A stretch of DNA of 64,000 bases, from positions 354,281 to 418,280 of the forward strand of contig JAFDWH010000021.1 in the NCBI GenBank assembly GCA_018268595.1, given 5' to 3'. Of this stretch, positions 36,392-44,355 are shown in pieces. This stretch comes from Actinomycetota bacterium (GTDB lineage: Bacteria > Actinomycetota > Thermoleophilia > Solirubrobacterales > Solirubrobacteraceae). Each line of letters starts with the position of its first letter. The stretch's first letter is position 1. The notes beneath the pieces were generated by a model. That model had not been told where the DNA came from. It saw only the letters and a program-made list of their open reading frames with translations, and searched no databases. The translations under genes were made by a program, and so were the position numbers.

Positions 36392-36397
36392 TACACT
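36392..36397 (+). promoter_or_regulatory. -10 box TACACT of the TPR gene
   Basis: TACACT ends 6 nt before the ATG at 36404 and decides the start, since an in-frame start at 36326 lies upstream. Confidence 0.5.
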
Positions 36398-36403
36398 GGA
36401 GAG

Positions 36404-36769
36404 ATGGGCGACGTCTACCACCTCTTCCAGCAGGGGACGGCGCTGTTGGAGGCGGGCGACCACCACTCGGCCACGATCCCGCTCAGGCGCGCGCGCGACC
36501 TGGCGCCGGACAAGGCGTCGATCCGCGAGGCGCTCGGCCGCGCGCTGTTCCACGCGCAGCGCTACCAGGAGGCCGCGGACGAGTTCGCCGCGATCGTCGA
36601 GCAGGCGCCGACGAACGACTTCGCGCTGTTCTGCCTCGGCCGCTGCCTGCAGCAGCTCGGCCGCCACGCCGAGGCGCGCCGCCCGCTCGCCCAGGCCGCC
36701 GGCCTGCGCCCCGAGCGCGGCGACTACCGCGTCTACCGCGACCGCGCCCGCGCGGCCGCGGCGCGCTGA
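36404..36769 (+). CDS. tetratricopeptide repeat protein
   Basis: Protein of 121 residues built from about three TPR units, visible as GTALLEAGDHHSATIPLRRA, ALGRALFHAQRYQEAADEFA and ALFCLGRCLQQLGRHAEARR. No signal peptide or membrane segment, so probably a cytoplasmic protein-binding scaffold. It begins MGDVYHLFQQ and has a leaderless-type promoter. Partners are unknown. Confidence 0.8.
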   Translation: MGDVYHLFQQGTALLEAGDHHSATIPLRRARDLAPDKASIREALGRALFHAQRYQEAADEFAAIVEQAPTNDFALFCLGRCLQQLGRHAEARRPLAQAAGLRPERGDYRVYRDRARAAAAR

Positions 36770-36797
36770 ACCGCCGATCAAACGCATGCTGTGTAGA

Positions 36798-36814
36798 CCG
36801 GCGCCGTGCGCCGG
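36798..36814. promoter_or_regulatory. 7-bp palindrome next to the antitoxin -10 box
   Basis: CCGGCGC-CGT-GCGCCGG is a perfect inverted repeat that ends 2 nt before the TAGCCT box. A repressor bound here would cover the promoter spacer, the usual arrangement for autoregulated toxin-antitoxin operons. Confidence 0.45.
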
Positions 36815-36816
36815 CC

Positions 36817-36822
36817 TAGCCT
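36817..36822 (+). promoter_or_regulatory. -10 box TAGCCT of the putative antitoxin gene
   Basis: TAGCCT ends 6 nt before the ATG at 36829. Another ATG at 36824 is in a different frame and too close. Confidence 0.45.
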
Positions 36823-36828
36823 CATGCC

Positions 36829-37002
36829 ATGCCCCCAAGACGCCCCGACAACGTGCAACGTGGCGTGCTCGCCGAGAAGATCCGAGCGCGCGCGAAGAGA
36901 CCGAAGATCACCGATCCGGAAGAGGTGAAGAAGATGTTCGAGCGGATCGGGATCGATCTGCCACCCGGCGCAAACACGGTCCGGCGACGCACGCGCTACT
37001 GA
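36829..37002 (+). CDS. putative antitoxin of a PIN-domain toxin
   Basis: Small basic protein of 57 residues: MPPRRPDNVQRGVLAEKI at the start, a Lys/Arg-rich middle (RARAKRPKITDPEEV), a short helix KKMFERIGIDL and a basic end. It is one base from the next gene (TGA, C, ATG) and precedes a PIN-domain gene, the standard order in type II toxin-antitoxin pairs. I do not recognise a named antitoxin family. Codon use is a little less GC-biased than neighbours. Confidence 0.5.
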   Translation: MPPRRPDNVQRGVLAEKIRARAKRPKITDPEEVKKMFERIGIDLPPGANTVRRRTRY

Positions 37003-37003
37003 C

Positions 37004-37607
37004 ATGCCTGTGAAGTACGACCGGCGACGCGCGACGGTCGTTGCCTTCGACGCCCCGGAATGGGAGCCGCCAGACGCCGTCGTGGTCGACATGAACGTCG
37101 TCGCGGAGGCCCTCCTTCCAAGGGAGCCGGAACACGACGTCTGCGACGCGCTCCTTAGACGGCTCGTACAGGCGAGAACGCTCGTCGTGTTCAGCCGGCT
37201 CCTCGAAGCCGAGCTTTGGGAGGTGGTGTTCAACCATGCGCTGCGCACGCACACCGGTCGACGCGACACGCGCCACTCGCGCTACCGCCATGACGCACGG
37301 CGGGCGGCGGGCGTGACGCTTGACCAAGCGACCCGCGACTGGGATGAGCTGCTCGAAGCGCTGCAATGGGACTGCGTTGATCTGCATGACGTCGCGGACG
37401 CCGGTGCCGGACCTGATGCGGGCGTACGGGCTCCAGTCCTACGACGCCGTCCACGCCGCACCGCTGCTCCGGAGCGGGGTGACGGACATGGTCACGCGCG
37501 ACGCCGGCTTCGCGGTGCTGCTGCCGGAGGATGCGATGTTGCACACGACGCGGCGGCGGCTGAGTCGCACGCGCGCACGGCGGCGCGACGCGTGCGGCAC
37601 GCGATAG
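37004..37607 (+). pseudogene. PIN-domain ribonuclease toxin, frameshifted
   Basis: The first frame (from ATG 37004) has VVVDMNVVAEALLP near residue 27 and SRLLEAELWEVVFN, the first Asp and the Glu of the PIN site. The last two acidic positions, LQSYDAVHAA and MVTRDAGFAVLLP, are in another reading frame reached by skipping one base between about 37380 and 37410, and that frame ends at 37607. Joined, the protein would be about 200 residues with a complete four-acid site. Either a real inactivating mutation or a sequencing error; the antitoxin-like gene upstream is intact. Confidence 0.65.
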
Positions 37608-37620
37608 CCGGCGCCACCGC

Positions 37621-38019
37621 TCACGCGCCGTCGGGCGCGGCCGGGGCCGGGTCCGGCGCTGCCTGACGCGCCTGCGTCGCGCTCAACACCAGCAGCCCGA
37701 GGAAGCGGTCGAGCTCGGCGGGGGAGACGGCGACGAGCGGGAGGTCGCCCTGGATCCACACCTCGCCGTCGCGCGTGTGCGCGAAGCGCATGAACGGGAT
37801 CTGGCGGTTCCAGCGCAGCAGGTCGTGCGGCTCGATCCGGCCCGCCTCGACCACCTGCGCCTGCGCGCGCAGCACGCCGTCGCGGATCGCCACACCGACG
37901 TGCAGAGGCCAGCCGGCGGCGTCGACCGTGAGGCCCCACTCGGCGAACGCGACTCTGCGCGTCTCGCCGTCGAGCCCGGCGATGTACGCCTCGACGACGG
38001 TGCGGGGGTCGGCTGTCAC
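37621..38019 (-). CDS. YbjN-like protein
   Basis: Protein of 132 residues. The core resembles the YbjN / type III secretion chaperone-like fold: VVEAYIAGLDG, LHVGVAIRDGVLRAQAQVV, LRWNRQIPFMRFAHTRDGEVWI and LDRFLGLLVLSATQ. Such proteins are generally small binding proteins without catalytic residues. GTG at 38019 is chosen because TATCGT (38029-38034) ends 9 nt upstream; GTG at 38028 would touch that box. The end is Ala/Pro-rich. It is divergent to rimP. Confidence 0.6.
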   Translation of the reverse strand: MTADPRTVVEAYIAGLDGETRRVAFAEWGLTVDAAGWPLHVGVAIRDGVLRAQAQVVEAGRIEPHDLLRWNRQIPFMRFAHTRDGEVWIQGDLPLVAVSPAELDRFLGLLVLSATQARQAAPDPAPAAPDGA

Positions 38020-38028
38020 GGGCGGCAC

Positions 38029-38034
38029 ACGATA
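38029..38034 (-). promoter_or_regulatory. -10 box TATCGT of the YbjN-like gene
   Basis: TATCGT on the minus strand ends 9 nt before the GTG at 38019. Confidence 0.4.
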
Positions 38035-38049
38035 CGCAACGGCGCAGCA

Positions 38050-38070
38050 TGCAATCGCGGCGTCATTGCA
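38050..38070. promoter_or_regulatory. inverted repeat in the ybjN-rimP divergent region
   Basis: TGCAAT (38050-38055) and ATTGCA (38065-38070) are separated by 9 nt. The repeat is in the A+T-richer middle of the divergent intergenic region and could be an operator for either side. Confidence 0.3.
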
Positions 38071-38093
38071 ACGAAACGCTCAACGGAGGCACG

Positions 38094-38189
38094 ATGGTGG
38101 TGCTAAGCTCGTCGCACAGCTTTCGCGTCGGCTCCCGTCCGGCGGCAGTTCCGAAAGTGGGCGCTCGCCCACTTTTTTTATTGACATGA
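38094..38189 (+). CDS. possible leader peptide of the rimP operon, 31 residues
   Basis: ATG at 38094 is preceded by GGAGG with a 4-nt spacer. The frame MVVLSSSHSFRVGSR... runs through the terminator hairpin at 38154-38180 and stops at 38187-38189, overlapping the rimP ATG (ATGA). rimP itself has no ribosome-binding site, so coupling would make sense. Against it, an extended -10 box (TGCTAAGCT) lies inside the frame, and transcripts from it would lack the ATG. Confidence 0.35.
   Translation: MVVLSSSHSFRVGSRPAAVPKVGARPLFLLT
38101..38109 (+). promoter_or_regulatory. extended -10 promoter TGCTAAGCT upstream of rimP
   Basis: TGCTAAGCT fits an extended -10 element. Transcription from it would begin near 38116 and give a leader of about 70 nt containing the terminator hairpin. 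Confidence 0.45.
38154..38180 (+). terminator. intrinsic terminator in the rimP leader
   Basis: AAAGTGGGCG and CGCCCACTTT are exact complements around CT, followed by seven consecutive T (38173-38179). The T run ends 6 nt before the rimP ATG at 38186. As it lies between promoter and gene, it is an attenuator and not an operon end. The rimP-nusA-infB operon of Escherichia coli is regulated by NusA at leader terminators, so similar feedback is plausible. Confidence 0.8.
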
Positions 38190-38617
38190 CCGATTCCCCC
38201 GAGCAGTCCGTCCAAGCCGAGATCGAAGCGCAGCTCGCGTCCGCAGAGCCGGACGTCGAGGTGCTGCTCGCCGACCTCTCCGGGGGCACGCTGCGGCTGT
38301 TCATCGACCACCCCGACGGCGTCACGCTCGACCTCTGCGAGCGCGTCACGCACGTGCTCGCGCCGCTGCGCGAGCGCTACGCCCTCGAGGTCTCGTCGCC
38401 GGGCAGCGATCGCCCGCTCACGAAGCCCGCGCACTTCCACCGCTTCCTCGGCCGCCGCGCCCGCGTCCGCGTGCGTGAGGCGCACGACGGCCACAAGTCC
38501 TTCACCGGCGAGCTCGTCGGTGCGTCCGAGGAGGAGGTGACGCTCGCCGTCGACGACGGCGTCGTCGCGATCCCCTACAGCGCCATCGCCCGCTCCAACC
38601 TCGTCCCAGGAGAGTAA
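38186..38617 (+). CDS. rimP: ribosome maturation factor RimP
   Basis: 30S assembly factor of 143 residues. Matches include DVEVLLADLSGGTLRLFIDHP, CERVTHVLAPL, LEVSSPGSDRPLTKPAHF (the best-conserved motif) and a C-terminal SH3-like domain (FTGELVGASEEEVTLAVDDG). First gene of the rimP-nusA-ylxR-infB operon. ATG at 38186 has no Shine-Dalgarno: the upstream bases are the terminator's T run and ATTGAC. Confidence 0.93.
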   Translation: MTDSPEQSVQAEIEAQLASAEPDVEVLLADLSGGTLRLFIDHPDGVTLDLCERVTHVLAPLRERYALEVSSPGSDRPLTKPAHFHRFLGRRARVRVREAHDGHKSFTGELVGASEEEVTLAVDDGVVAIPYSAIARSNLVPGE

Positions 38618-38622
38618 GCCGC

Positions 38623-40095
38623 ATGTCGAAAGAGATCCTGGATGCCGTCCGCGCCCTCGCCGCCGAGAAGAACATCTCGAGCGAGACGCTGATGGTCGCG
38701 CTCGAGGACGCCCTGCTCTCGGCATACAAGAAGACGCCGGGCGCCGCGCCCTACGCGCAGGTCGAGATGGACCGCGAGACCGGTGACTTCACCGTCTGGG
38801 AGCTGAAGATCCCCGAGGAGCTCGAGGCCCAGCTGCTGAAGGAGCAGGAAGAGGAGGCCGAGGCCGCCGCCGAGACGGAGGGCCAGATCGCGAACGTCGA
38901 CCCGGAGACGGGCGAGGTGCGCGAGGAGGTCGCCCCCGAGCTCGACCTCGACAAGCTGAAGGAGTACGAGGACCAGATCGAGCGCGTCGACGTCACGCCC
39001 GAGGACTTCGGGCGCATCGCCGCGCAGACGGCCAAGCAGGTGATCCTCCAGCGCATCCGCGAAGCCGAGCGGGACATGATGTTCGAGGAGTACCGCGACC
39101 GCGTCGGCGAGCTGATCACCGGCATCGTCCAGCAGTCCGACTCGCGCTACACGCTCGTGCAGCTGCGCGAGCGCGTCGAGGCGCTGCTGCCGAAGTCCGA
39201 GCAGGTCGACGGCGAGCGCTACGACCACTCGCAGCGCATCAAGGCGGTCATCAAGGACGTCTCGGCCTCGACGAAGGGCCCGAGCATCATCGTCTCCCGC
39301 CGCGACCCGGAGCTGATCAAGTCGCTGTTCGAGCTCGAGGTCCCCGAGATCGCCGACGGCCTCGTCGAGATCACGAACGTCGCGCGCGAGCCCGGCTATC
39401 GCTCGAAGATCGCGGTCGTGTCGCACGCCGACGGGGTCGACCCGGTCGGCGCCTGCGTCGGCCCGCGCGGATCGCGCGTGCGCATGGTCGTCTCGGAGCT
39501 GCGCGGCGAGAAGATCGACATCATCCCCTACAACGACGAGCCCGCCCGCTTCGTCGCGAAGGCGCTCTCGCCGGCGCGCGTGCGCGAGGTGCTGGTCGAC
39601 GACGAGGCCAAGCAGGCGACGGTGATCGTGCCCGACGACCAGCTGTCGCTCGCGATCGGCCGCGAAGGGCAGAACGCTCGCCTCGCCGCGCGCCTGACCG
39701 GCTGGCGCATCGACATCCGCTCGGAGACCGAGTTCGCGCAGGAGGAGGCCGAGCACGGCTACGAGGAGGAGGACGCTGTGCAGGGCCGCTGCGCCGCGAT
39801 CCTCTCCAACGGCCGCCGCTGCCCGAACGCGGCGCTGCCGGGCTCGCGCTACTGCGGCCTCGACGCGCACCAGGCGCTCAACGACGTCGAAGGCGACGAG
39901 GTCGCCGCGCTCAGCGGCGACCAGGACGGCGACGGCGGTGCGTCCGAGGCGGAGCCGGCCGACGGCCCCGAGGGACCGGTCGAGGCGGCAGATGCCGGCG
40001 CGCCGGTGGCCGAGGAGGAGCCGGCCGAGGCCGAGGTCGCGGTCGCCGAGCAGCCCGCCGGCGAGCCCGAGGGCGACGAGGGCGCCGCGTCATAG
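38623..40095 (+). CDS. nusA: transcription elongation/termination factor NusA with extra C-terminal zinc-finger-like module
   Basis: Protein of 490 residues. N-terminal RNA polymerase-binding domain (1-135) with an acidic insert near 85-115, S1 domain ([20 protein letters not shown] in the linker), and two KH domains ([33 protein letters not shown]). From residue 390 there is a unit C-x9-C-x10-C-x4-H (Cys390, Cys400, Cys411, His416) with [17 protein letters not shown], followed by an acidic Ala/Glu/Gly-rich tail to 490. Standard actinobacterial NusA stops at the KH domains, so this module is extra. AGGAGA precedes the ATG. Confidence 0.95.
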   Translation: MSKEILDAVRALAAEKNISSETLMVALEDALLSAYKKTPGAAPYAQVEMDRETGDFTVWELKIPEELEAQLLKEQEEEAEAAAETEGQIANVDPETGEVREEVAPELDLDKLKEYEDQIERVDVTPEDFGRIAAQTAKQVILQRIREAERDMMFEEYRDRVGELITGIVQQSDSRYTLVQLRERVEALLPKSEQVDGERYDHSQRIKAVIKDVSASTKGPSIIVSRRDPELIKSLFELEVPEIADGLVEITNVAREPGYRSKIAVVSHADGVDPVGACVGPRGSRVRMVVSELRGEKIDIIPYNDEPARFVAKALSPARVREVLVDDEAKQATVIVPDDQLSLAIGREGQNARLAARLTGWRIDIRSETEFAQEEAEHGYEEEDAVQGRCAAILSNGRRCPNAALPGSRYCGLDAHQALNDVEGDEVAALSGDQDGDGGASEAEPADGPEGPVEAADAGAPVAEEEPAEAEVAVAEQPAGEPEGDEGAAS

Positions 40096-40346
40096 CGCAC
40101 GAGCCCCAACGGCGCTGCACCGGCTGCGGCCGCTCGGCGCCGAAGCGGTCGCTACTGCGCTGGGTCGCAGTCGGCGACGCCGTCGTCGCGGACCCGGACG
40201 GCCGCCTCCCGGGCCGCGGCGCCTACACCTGCCGCACGCGCCGCTGCGTCGAGCGGGCCGGCGTGCGCGGCGGCTTCGCCCGCTCGTTTCGGCGAGCGGT
40301 GACCGCGCCGCGCAGCGGCGAGAACGTACACTTGGACGAGGAATGA
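40092..40346 (+). CDS. ylxR: YlxR-family RNA-binding protein (start codon uncertain)
   Basis: The frame encodes QRRCTGCGRSAPKRSLLRWV, then GRLPGRGAYTCRTRRCVERA and ends GENVHLDEE. These are the YlxR (DUF448) signatures, including the two Cys pairs. YlxR lies between nusA and infB in most Gram-positives and has been linked to RNase P and ribosomal functions. No ATG, GTG or TTG exists in frame upstream of the first motif; the nearest candidate is ATA at 40092, overlapping the nusA TAG as ATAG. About 84 residues if started there. The stop overlaps the infB ATG. Confidence 0.75.
   Translation: MAHEPQRRCTGCGRSAPKRSLLRWVAVGDAVVADPDGRLPGRGAYTCRTRRCVERAGVRGGFARSFRRAVTAPRSGENVHLDEE
40327..40332 (+). 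promoter_or_regulatory. -10 box TACACT before infB
   Basis: TACACT ends 10 nt before the infB ATG. A GAGGA ribosome-binding site lies in the same gap, so both leadered and near-leaderless translation are possible. Confidence 0.3.
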
Positions 40347-42538
40347 GCAAGAAGCGCGTCAACGACATCGCGAAAGAGCAGAGAATGGCCGTCAAGGACC
40401 TGCTGCTCAAGCTGCAGGCCGCCGGCATCGACGCCGCGGCGCCTTCCGCGACGGTCGACGAGGCGCTGGCGCTGAGAGCGCTGGGCTCCAACGGCGCCGG
40501 CTCGAACGCCGCCGCGAGAGCGGCGCCGCGCGGCAGATCCGACGGCAGCGGCGGCGGTGACGGTCACAGACAGCGCCCCACGCGCGACTCGCTGCAGGGC
40601 GAGCGCGCCCCCGGCGCGCCCGGCGGGCGCCGCCGCGTCGTGATCGACTCGCAGGCCTCCCGGCGCGCGCCGGGCGGGGGTGGCCCGGGCGGAGGCCCCA
40701 ACCAGCCGCCGCGGCGCCAGCGCCGCGGTCGTCGCCGGCGCGGCACCTACGAGGAGCCGGCTCCGCTCGAGACGCGCCAGCCGACAGGCCCGGCGCACGT
40801 CCGCATCAACTCCGGCTCGACCGTCAAGGACGTCGCCGAGTACCTCGACGTGCCGGTGCCGGAGATCATCAAGAGACTGATGGGCCTCGGCGAGATGGCG
40901 ACGCTCACGCAGACGCTGTCGGACGAGGCGATCGAGCTGCTCGCGACCGAGTTCGGCAAGACCGCCGAGGTCGTGCACGCGGCCGACGACGTCGATGCCG
41001 AGCCGGTCTACGAGGACGCCGACGACTCGCTCGTCGAGCGCCCGCCGGTCGTCACGATCATGGGCCACGTCGACCACGGCAAGACGTCGCTGCTCGACGC
41101 GATCCGCCAGACCGAGGTCGCGGCGGGCGAGGCGGGCGGCATCACGCAGCACATCGGCGCCTATCAGGTGCACCACAACGACAGAGTCGTCACGTTCCTC
41201 GACACGCCGGGCCACGAGGCGTTCACGGCGATGCGCGCCCGCGGCGCGAAGGTCACCGACATCGCGGTGATCGTCGTCGCAGCCGACGACGGCGTGAAGC
41301 CGCAGACGCAGGAGGCGGTCGACCACGCGAAGGCCGCCGAGGTGCCGATCCTCGTCGCCGTCAACAAGATCGACAAGGAGGGCGCGCAGCCCGACCGCGT
41401 CCGCACCGAGATGACGCAGCTCGGCCTGCAGCCGGTCGAGTGGGGCGGCGAGACCGAGTTCGTCGACGTCTCGGCGAAGACGAAGGAGGGCCTCGACAAC
41501 CTGCTCGACACGATCCTCGTGATGTCCGAGGTCGAGGAGCTGAAGGCCAACAAGGACACCGAGGCCTCCGGCGTGATCGTCGAGAGCAAGCTCGACCCGG
41601 GTCGCGGCGCCGTCGTCACGGTCCTGATCCAGCGCGGCACGCTGCACGTCGGCGACGCGCTCGTCGCCGGGCCGCACTGGGGGCGCGTGCGCGCGATGAA
41701 CGACTTCATGGGCGGCCGCGTCAAGCGGGCGCAGCCGGGCGAGCCGGTCGAGATCCTCGGCTTCGACTCGGTGCCCGAGGCGGGCGAGTTCGTGCGTGTC
41801 GTCGAGAACGACCGCAAGGCGCGCCAGCTCGCGGGCGAGCGGGCGAACCGCCTGAAGACCGAGGCGCTCGCGCGCCGCTCCGGCAAGCGCATCTCGCTCG
41901 AGGACATCTTCAAGAGCGAGCTGCAGGAGCTCAACCTCGTGCTGAAGGCCGACGTGGCCGGCTCGCTCGAGGCGATCGAGGACGAGATCGCGAAGCTGCC
42001 GCAGTCGGAGATCTCCGTCAACGTGATCCACCGCGGCGTCGGCGGCGTGAACGAGTCCGACGTGATGCTCGCCGCCGCGTCCGACGCGGTCGTGCTCGCG
42101 TTCAACGTGCGCCCCGTCGGCGACGCGCGCCAGGTGGCCGATCGCGAGGGCGTCGAGATCCGCTCCTACGCGGTCATCTACCGCGCGATCGAGGAGCTGC
42201 GCGCCGCGATGGAGGGCATGCTGGAGCCGGAGGAGGTCGAGGACCAGACGGCGACCGTCGAGGTCCGCCAGATCTTCCGTGCATCCAGAATCGGCACGAT
42301 CGCCGGCTCCTACGTCACCGACGGCAGAGTCGTGCGCGGCGCCAGAGTCCGCCTCGTGCGCGACGGCACGGTCGTCTACGACGGCGAGATCCAGAGCCTG
42401 CGCCGCTTCAACGAGGATGCGAGAGAGGTCGCCTCCGGGTTCGAGTGCGGCATCGTGCTGAAGGACTTCGCCGACGTGAAGGAGGGCGACGTGCTCGAGG
42501 CGTACGCGACGCGGAAGGTCGAGCGCGAGCTCGCCTAG
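40343..42538 (+). CDS. infB: translation initiation factor IF-2
   Basis: GTPase of 731 residues that brings initiator tRNA to the 30S subunit. N-terminal helix ([20 protein letters not shown]), a Gly/Arg/Pro-rich linker to about 150, the G domain ([12 protein letters not shown] near 240, [15 protein letters not shown]), domain II, and the C-terminal fMet-tRNA domain. Shorter than many actinobacterial IF-2 proteins (often 900-1000) because the linker is compact. The linker region is rich in AGA codons. ATG overlaps the ylxR stop. Confidence 0.96.
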   Translation: MSKKRVNDIAKEQRMAVKDLLLKLQAAGIDAAAPSATVDEALALRALGSNGAGSNAAARAAPRGRSDGSGGGDGHRQRPTRDSLQGERAPGAPGGRRRVVIDSQASRRAPGGGGPGGGPNQPPRRQRRGRRRRGTYEEPAPLETRQPTGPAHVRINSGSTVKDVAEYLDVPVPEIIKRLMGLGEMATLTQTLSDEAIELLATEFGKTAEVVHAADDVDAEPVYEDADDSLVERPPVVTIMGHVDHGKTSLLDAIRQTEVAAGEAGGITQHIGAYQVHHNDRVVTFLDTPGHEAFTAMRARGAKVTDIAVIVVAADDGVKPQTQEAVDHAKAAEVPILVAVNKIDKEGAQPDRVRTEMTQLGLQPVEWGGETEFVDVSAKTKEGLDNLLDTILVMSEVEELKANKDTEASGVIVESKLDPGRGAVVTVLIQRGTLHVGDALVAGPHWGRVRAMNDFMGGRVKRAQPGEPVEILGFDSVPEAGEFVRVVENDRKARQLAGERANRLKTEALARRSGKRISLEDIFKSELQELNLVLKADVAGSLEAIEDEIAKLPQSEISVNVIHRGVGGVNESDVMLAAASDAVVLAFNVRPVGDARQVADREGVEIRSYAVIYRAIEELRAAMEGMLEPEEVEDQTATVEVRQIFRASRIGTIAGSYVTDGRVVRGARVRLVRDGTVVYDGEIQSLRRFNEDAREVASGFECGIVLKDFADVKEGDVLEAYATRKVERELA

Positions 42539-42543
42539 CGGCC

Positions 42544-42858
42544 GTGGCGGAGGCGGGCGGCTTCGTCGCCGTGCTCGTGATCGACGTGCACTTCCCGGAC
42601 GCCGGCAGCTTGAAGGGCAAGCGCAAGGAGCTGTCGTCGCTGAAGGCGCAGCTCCAGACGCGGCTCGGCGTGGCGGTCGCGGAGACCGGTCATCAGGACC
42701 TGTGGCAGCGCAGCACGCTGACGGCCGCCCTCGTCAGCGGCGACATGGGGACGTTGAGCGGCGCCTGCGACCGCGTCGAGCGCTGGCTGGAGGAACGGCT
42801 GCCACAGGGCGTCTCCGTCGCCCGGCACGTGCTGTCGGTGGAGGACCTCGCGGCATGA
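42544..42858 (+). CDS. YlxP-like (DUF503) protein
   Basis: Protein of 104 residues with the family pattern VAVLVIDVHFPDAGSLKGKRKELSSL, split as VAVLVIDVHFPDAGSLKGKR and KELSSLKAQLQTRLGVAVAE, followed by HQDLWQRSTLTAALVSGD. Found between infB and rbfA in many Gram-positives; biochemical role unknown. GTG at 42544, 5 nt behind infB, with no clear ribosome-binding site, so coupled translation is likely. Confidence 0.85.
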   Translation: MAEAGGFVAVLVIDVHFPDAGSLKGKRKELSSLKAQLQTRLGVAVAETGHQDLWQRSTLTAALVSGDMGTLSGACDRVERWLEERLPQGVSVARHVLSVEDLAA

Positions 42859-42913
42859 CCCGGCGCTCACCAATCAGCGCGCCACGGTACGCCGATCCGG
42901 TGCGAGGTCTAGG

Positions 42914-43288
42914 ATGAGCGGGAGTCGCATGCGTCGCGTCGATGAGGCGGTTCGCGCCGTCCTCAGCGACGTCATCACCCAAGAGCTCAAGGACCCGCGC
43001 GTCGGGTTCGTCACCGTGACAGCCGTCAAGACAAGCCCCGACCTGCGCAACGCCCGCGTCTACGTGAGCGTGCTGGGTGACGAGGCGGTTCGTGCCGACA
43101 GCCTCGAGGGGCTCGCCTCTGCACACGGCTTCCTGCAGCGGAGGATCGCCTCCGAGCTGCGCCTCAAGCACACGCCGGCGCTCGAATTCGCATACGACGA
43201 CACGGTCGATCGCGGCATTCGCCTCAGCGCGCTGCTCGACGACCGCGACGAGCGCGACGAGTCCGACGGCGGCGAGGAGCCGGCGTGA
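42914..43288 (+). CDS. rbfA: ribosome-binding factor A
   Basis: 30S maturation factor of 124 residues with the KH-like RbfA fold: RRVDEAVRAVLSDVITQELK, DPRVGFVTVTAVKTSPDLRN, ARVYVSVLG and RIASELRLKHTPALEFAYDD. A TAGGAT box at 42910-42915 overlaps the ATG at 42914; transcripts from it would start near 42922 and use the in-frame ATG at 42929 instead. Both starts leave the conserved core intact. The stop overlaps nrnA (GTGA). Confidence 0.93.
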   Translation: MSGSRMRRVDEAVRAVLSDVITQELKDPRVGFVTVTAVKTSPDLRNARVYVSVLGDEAVRADSLEGLASAHGFLQRRIASELRLKHTPALEFAYDDTVDRGIRLSALLDDRDERDESDGGEEPA

Positions 43289-44301
43289 CCGTCACCGCGC
43301 GCGGCAAGCGCGCCACGCGCGCCGAGGTGCTGGCCGAGTTGCAGGCCGCCGGCCGCTTCCTGCTCGTGACGCACGAGCACCCGGACGGCGACGCGCTCGG
43401 CTCGCTGCTCGCGATGCACGAGGTGCTCTCGGCGCTCGGCAAGGACTCGGTCATGTTCATGGCGGCCGACGAGTTCCCGCTGCCGCACGAGTACCGCTTC
43501 TTCGCGCTCGACGGGCTCGTGAGCGAGCCGCCCGCCGACGTCGCCGAGCGCACGGTCGTGTTCCTCGACTGCGGCAACATCGACCGCAACCCCGCCGACG
43601 CGCTGCAGATCGACGACGCGCACATCGTCAACGTCGACCACCACCACGACAACACGCACTTCGGGACGGTCAACCACGTCGTGCCGGAGGCGTCGTGCAC
43701 GGCGGAGATCGTGTGGGACCTGATGCACGGGCTCGGCGTCGTGCCGACCGTGAAGATCGCGGAGGCGCTGTACGTCGGCCTCGTCACCGACACCGGCAAG
43801 TTCATGTACGAGAACACCGGCACGCGCGCGCACGTGATGGCAGGCGAGCTGATCGAGGCCGGCGTCGACGTGCACGACGTCTACCACCGCATCTACGAGG
43901 GCGTCCCGTGCGCGAAGGTGATGCTGCTGGCCCGCGCGCTCGCGCAGATCGAGCGCCACGACGCCGGCACGCTCTCGCTGACGCGCCTGACGCGCGAGGA
44001 CTTCGCCGAGGTCGGCGCGGAGGAGAACTACTCCGAGGGCGTCGTCGACCACCTGCGCGCGATCGAGGGCACGGCCGTCGCCGCGCTCGTGCGCGACCGC
44101 CTCGGCTCCGCCGACCCCGAGCAGCGCAAGGTCTCGCTGCGCGCGGCCGACGACCGCGTTGACGTCTCCGCGATCGCCCGCGCGCAGGGCGGCGGCGGCC
44201 ACCGCCAGGCGGCCGGCTTCTCGACGACGCTGCCGTGGGACGAGCTGGTGGCGTTCCTGCGCCGTGAGGTGGCGGCGCAGCTCGCGCCGCTGGCGTCGTA
44301 G
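43285..44301 (+). CDS. DHH-family phosphoesterase, NrnA-type nanoRNase/pAp phosphatase
   Basis: Protein of 338 residues. DHH motifs: HEHPDGDALGS near residue 31, VFLDCGN, VDHHHDNTHFG near 118, DTGKFMYENTG and the DHHA1 signature GGGGHRQAAGF near 310. NrnA-type enzymes degrade two- to five-nucleotide RNAs, and in mycobacteria also pAp or cyclic dinucleotides. Located between rbfA and truB as in mycobacteria. GTG start in the rbfA stop overlap. Confidence 0.9.
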   Translation: MTVTARGKRATRAEVLAELQAAGRFLLVTHEHPDGDALGSLLAMHEVLSALGKDSVMFMAADEFPLPHEYRFFALDGLVSEPPADVAERTVVFLDCGNIDRNPADALQIDDAHIVNVDHHHDNTHFGTVNHVVPEASCTAEIVWDLMHGLGVVPTVKIAEALYVGLVTDTGKFMYENTGTRAHVMAGELIEAGVDVHDVYHRIYEGVPCAKVMLLARALAQIERHDAGTLSLTRLTREDFAEVGAEENYSEGVVDHLRAIEGTAVAALVRDRLGSADPEQRKVSLRAADDRVDVSAIARAQGGGGHRQAAGFSTTLPWDELVAFLRREVAAQLAPLAS

Positions 44302-44342
44302 CGGCTCCGCCCGCCGCGAGGCGCCGTGAGCGGCGGCGCCCG

Positions 44343-44348
44343 TAGGCT
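44343..44348 (+). promoter_or_regulatory. -10 box TAGGCT of truB
   Basis: TAGGCT ends 7 nt before the GTG at 44356 and decides against the in-frame start at 44326. Confidence 0.5.
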
Positions 44349-44355
44349 CCCGGGC

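Noticed and set aside
36824..36828. antitoxin start at ATG 36824
   Set aside because: One base behind the -10 box and out of frame with the protein that joins the PIN gene.
38181..38186. TTGACA as a -35 box in front of rimP
   Set aside because: Perfect hexamer but overlaps the rimP ATG, and no -10 box lies 16-18 nt downstream.
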